Source: Portulaca oleracea (taxonomy: Eukaryota > Streptophyta > Magnoliopsida > Caryophyllales > Portulacaceae). Taken from it: DNA of 64,000 nucleotides. The notes under the pieces were generated by a model. It made no database searches and had not been told where the DNA came from. It saw nothing but the letters and a program-made list of their open reading frames with translations. Numbering within the stretch: position 1 is the stretch's first letter; each line of letters opens with the position of its first letter. Location: the NCBI GenBank assembly GCA_029582165.1, contig CM055891.1:33272832-33336831 (forward strand). The letters are read 5' to 3'. Made by a program: the position numbers and the translations under genes. Shown here in pieces: positions 60,228 to 64,000 of this stretch.

Positions 60228-60352
60228 AGCCCCCAATTGAAAAAGAAAACAGAGGGAAAGAGAAAGCCCCCAGTTCGAAAGGAAGACAAAGGGAAACAGA
60301 AAGCCCCCAATTTGAAAAGAAGACATACAAAGGGGAAGAGAAAGCCCCCAGG
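60228..60352 (+). repeat. Tandem AAAGCCCCCA repeats
   Basis: The motif AAAGCCCCCA(A/G), or a near version, occurs at about 60230, 60263, 60299 and 60343, separated by A/G-rich spacers (GAAGACAAAGGGAAACAG). On the element's own strand each reads TGGGGGCTTTC. Confidence 0.75.
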
Positions 60353-60984
60353 GTCCATGAAGAAAGGCCATGAAGAAAAGAAGGTGCGAGACTTTACGAG
60401 CAAGTTTAATCAACAGCAGAAAAGACCTCATATCACATGTAAATAAGACCGATGAGAATGAGGTGCATAAGGTCAAAATCATGTCAAAACAAACTCTATT
60501 TCAATACCGTGAGCATAAGACCAAGACACGAAGCCAGTTACTCTATGTTATATCCCTAAACAATCATGTATCACCTTAGCAATTGATTAGCTAGTGAAGC
60601 TAGTAGATCCTCACTTTAGGTAAAGGGGAACACTCCTCTCAATGTGTTTAGAAATATGAGGGTTCACTCAAACTCATTCTAAAGCATACAACTGCCATAA
60701 GCTTGGCAAGACTCTCAACCCTCCATCACTGAGGACAACATCCAAAAATGCTAATCATGAGGACTTTCAAAAGATTGTAATGGGGTTCAGGCTAAGGTAA
60801 GGAGGGAAATCATTTGGAAAATGTGGAGCTAAGTAGCCAAGTACCTAAGGAGCAACAACATTTCCATTACACGCAATACAACACCTCCACACTGAACCTT
60901 AAACGAACACAAAACATCCATAACAAAGAAAACCGGGATAGAGTACCACATACAAATCAAAACCCAAAATTAAAACAAAAAATA

Positions 60985-61130
60985 AAACTTCTCTCTCTTT
61001 TTTTCTTTTTCTTTTTTTCTTTTTTTTTTGCTTTTTCTTTTTTTCTGTTTCCTTTTCTTTTTTTTTTCGTTTTGCTTCTTTTGTTTTATTATGAATTCCT
61101 AGTTTTTGAACTCTTTTTTTTTTTTAATGA
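60985..61130. repeat. T-rich low-complexity tract
   Basis: Almost unbroken T with scattered C and G; on the element strand it is a long A/G tract. Confidence 0.9.
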
Positions 61131-61883
61131 ATAGCATGAAAATCTAAAGAGCAACTCAAATCCCGGTATCACAAGTTATAACCTTTGAGAATAAAAAGGA
61201 TAGAAAGGATATTCAACAATGTACTTCCCTTGTAGCAACAAACCAACTATTCACTCTCAACAATCGACCACGAAACTGCCTCATACAACTGAACTGTTGC
61301 TCATTCTATCTTGGCTAAAGGTAGGAAATTATGTGCACTTATAGGGTAAACAACAAGACAGGAAAAAGGGTTAGCAAGGGCTTGCAAAAAGAGGTTAAAA
61401 TGTCAGGTGGCCATTTGGCTATGTAGCTAACAAAAGGATGCCTCAATCATATTAACACAATGCATATGCCAAATGTGATTTTAAGGAATGTCAAGCCAAG
61501 TTCTAGAGATGCACACATGAAAGAGTTACACACAAAAAGAAAATGAGACTATATATATAATGAATAGTCTATGAAGGCTTAAAATCTCACGGGTTATTCT
61601 ACTAGCTCAAAAGATAAACAATTACTAAAATTCAACAATCATGCAAGAAGTACTCAAGAATGAAAGGCTTGCACAAGGGCAGTACAACTCAGAGCATTTC
61701 GACTGGATAATTGCTTCGACCTAGACATCTTGTTCAATGTGACATCTCCAAACTCTGTGACGCTTGTAGAATCACCGGCCTCCCAACTTCAGAGTATTTT
61801 CCATTGGCGCATCCTTTTCTTGAAAGTTGTTCTAGTGCTTCAGCACATGGAGTGTTTCCCTTGCTAGGCCGGAAGTTTGCTTG

Positions 61884-62775
61884 TTAGTATAAGTGTTCTT
61901 CCAGCCCCCAGTTAGCCAGTTCACTTTCGATTTTGATTCCAGCCAATCTTAGTGATGCAAAGTCCTTAATGGGTTGAAACCTTAGATGGGTGTTGTACAA
62001 GGGTTGTAAGCCTTGCACAAGCATATCTACTTGATGTTCCTCAGAAGGGCGATCTACCATTTGAGCTGCTTTTGCCCTCCATCGAGCGTAGTAGTCAGAG
62101 AATGTCTCTTCTTCTCCTTGCTTCATGAGCTCCATGTCCCTTAAAGTGACGGGCATGTCAACATTGTAGGAGTATTGGTGTAAGAACTCCTTGCAAAGTG
62201 TGTTCCATCGTGAGGTCTTAGTAGGACTGAGTGTGTTATACCACTTCATAACGTCCGGGCCTAAAGTCCAAGGAAAGATAATATGGTAAATCTCCTCCTC
62301 AACTCCTTTTAACGTCATAGCCCCCAGAAAATTCCGCACATGTTGATATGGGTTCTCAGTACCATGAAATTTGATATCAGGCATGTCGAATTTAGGGGGA
62401 AGTCTACCCCGGGGAACAGGTGTGAAACCTATGTCGTCCATAAACTGGTTGTTGAAGAGAGTGGATTCTTTCAACATCTGTTCAATACGGTCTAGTCTCG
62501 ACCAACCTCGTGGACCGACCGTCCTTCTCCTTTCTTGATCGCTCAACTTCACCCGTAGGGGGATTCTTCAAATTTGAATTCTTCGCCTCCTCCATGGCAT
62601 GAATGATGTCATCAATTCTCTGATTCTGTGCCTCTAACTGAGCATTCATAGTGACTTGCATGTTCAGAATTATGTTGGTCAGCTGCTCTATTTCAGTATT
62701 TGGAGGAGGTGGTGGAGGAGGCACCGATCCCTCCTCTGGATCACTATCCCGGTGACTTCCAGAATGATCTGACAT
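61884..62775 (-). pseudogene. Retrotransposon gag, frameshifted
   Basis: The N-terminal part (62775 to about 62490) starts MSDHSGSHRDSDPEEGS, has a proline run and a predicted coiled coil (NTEIEQLTNIILNMQVTM), then loses frame near 62490-62520. The second part (to 61884) carries the Retrotrans_gag domain: PPKFDMPDIKFHGTENPYQ, GPDVMKWYNTL, CKEFLHQYSYNV, EETFSDYYARWRAKAAQMV. The style, especially RWRAKAAQM, is like Tat/Ogre-lineage Ty3 elements. No CCHC zinc knuckle is present before the stop. With the frame break and no pol it cannot support its own transposition. Confidence 0.82.
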
Positions 62776-64000
62776 TGTTTCAGGTGGGTCAATTACCTAA
62801 GACTCAACTCCTGCTTCAGATGCTTCCTCGTCAATTGCCTTCGGTGACGCACGACCCTCGTTACCGTTGTAGTAGACGTTAAAAGCTTCTAACCAGTCTA
62901 TCTCGTCCCTTTGATATACCCAAAACCAACCAATTCTGTTCGGGAAGATGAAGGAATTCAGGACTCAGCTCAACACCGACTGACAAGATACGATGCATGT
63001 TATGGATGAAGAATTTTATTTGTACCCCGAATGACTGAACTAAAGCTCAAAATCATATGCGAAGCATAAATAAAACTCTTATGCAAATGCAGACTCGACC
63101 TGAAATGACATATTTAGACCTTATCGGGCCGAATCCAAAGAAAGAACTCAGGCCTCACATATGGGCTAAACATATCAATTCTAGCAGATTAAACTAACTA
63201 AAAAGCCCATTTGGACCACACAAGGGTAGGCCCACTCACAAAATCGTGAGGATCCCATGAGGCCCAACAACCTTATGCGAGCCAAATGATCTTCCGACCA
63301 AGATGAAAAGACTTTATGCACATGGAAACACAAACTAAAAAAAGCGAAACCACCTCAACTTAATCCCAGCCTACCGAGCTCTGGGATCCGCGGATTCGTG
63401 GGTTTTGGCCCATCGGATCTGCGGATTTCTGGCTCAAGCCATCTCGAACCTAAATCCAGTGGAACACAAGAATGAGGGAAAAAAATGATTTGGACCACAA
63501 CGCACAAACACACGGACCACCTAATTTAGGCACATCGGTGATCGAGCTCACCGTAAATCCGATTTTGGTTCAGTCTCATGCCGCCTAAACCAGGCTAAAC
63601 ACAAAACGAGAAAAAGAGAACTGGAAGGATTTGGACCACACATGACCACCCAGGCCGCTGATGATTCCCTGGGCTTGAGTCCTGTGTGGGCCAAATCAAC
63701 CTAAAATCGACTCCTAATTTGGGCTTGTCGTTGGCGAGCACCCCAATCTGCGGATTTACGGGCTTAGGCCTATCACGACCTAAACCAGTCGACACAAAAA
63801 ACAAAAACAAAAAACGAGAAAAAGAGAAAAAGAAACTTTTTTTTTATTTTTTCTAAGCACTACTGCATGGTCTCGGGTTCGAGGATAGGGAAGAACACAT
63901 AGCATGCAAAGTGCAGTTCAACCTAGCCAAAGTTCTACATTTGGAGTTTATAGGTCAGTTTATCCCTGCCTCCTAACTCGTGTCCCGGGTATTTGGCCTC
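62776..64000 (-). other. 5' leader of the gag-only retroelement
   Basis: Over 1.2 kb precedes the gag start without reaching an LTR end (GGGCCCTACA) or a primer site, so the 5' LTR lies outside the window. At about 63385-63830 degenerate repeats share GGATTT, TTTGGACCACA and AAACGAGAAAAAGAGAA, along with ATCCGCGGATT as in the LTRs. Confidence 0.55.

Larger units (their letters stand above)
58067..61883 (-). other. Non-coding internal region of the gag-only retroelement
   Basis: This 3.8-kb stretch lies between the gag stop and the 3' LTR, where protease, reverse transcriptase, RNase H and integrase would sit. No ORF with their motifs occurs in any frame. It holds PPT-proximal GGAGGTAGTCCG repeats (58130-58360), an ACGTATCC/GGCCGTCGTAGTTC block (59635-59675), PPT-like tandem repeats (60228-60352) and a T-rich tract (60985-61130). 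Confidence 0.7.

Noticed and set aside
58067..61883. Retrotransposon pol
   Set aside because: No frame shows protease, reverse transcriptase or integrase motifs between gag and the 3' LTR.

Overview
This is nuclear DNA of a flowering plant, most likely a eudicot. The evidence is AT-rich intergenic sequence, GT-AG introns, a plant-specific CURT1-type thylakoid gene, plant COMT-type O-methyltransferases, and a dense layer of plant transposable elements (MULE, CACTA, Helitron, Stowaway and hAT MITEs, TRIMs, Tat/Ogre-like LTR elements). I cannot name the species.

Left third (1-14.7 kb): the last exon of a gene that enters from outside the window (ending at 1067, bHLH-like C terminus), then no intact host gene. 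Recognisable elements are a Pack-MULE (3573-4665) with a perfect 9-bp target duplication that carries a captured U-box/ARM-repeat gene fragment, a Helitron with several 5' ends (8997-10612), a 667-bp hAT-type element with a perfect 8-bp duplication (11940-12606), and many MITEs.

14.75-22.5 kb: a large, apparently autonomous Mutator-like element. It has about 130-bp terminal inverted repeats and two convergent genes: a five-exon transposase on the minus strand and, on the plus strand, a small GRF-zinc-finger, coiled-coil, membrane-anchored protein. The intron of the small gene holds a 1.5-kb CACTA element, which itself holds a 291-bp Cassandra-like solo LTR with a 5S-rRNA-derived segment. That is a four-level nest. 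The layout parallels maize MuDR, with an unrelated protein in the mudrB position.

23.5-45.2 kb: the main host gene region. Three apparently intact four-exon COMT-family O-methyltransferases (OMT-A plus strand; OMT-B and OMT-D minus strand) and one decayed copy (OMT-C, exons 3-4 only) surround a six-exon CURT1B-like thylakoid curvature gene. The OMT genes share exon boundaries and a TATAAATA box about 85-110 bp upstream of the ATG. A and D are near-identical in exon 1 but diverge in exons 2 and 4, which suggests gene conversion. CURT1B has no evident functional link to them.

45.2-64 kb: no host gene seen. It holds MITEs, a 3.8-kb element of unclear class with TGTAACAACCC inverted ends (48723-52518), and two minus-strand LTR retroelement units with about 2-kb LTRs full of ATCCGCG motifs. 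The second unit has a frameshifted gag (61884-62775) but no pol before its 3' LTR, so it looks like a non-autonomous gag-only element; its 5' LTR lies beyond the window.
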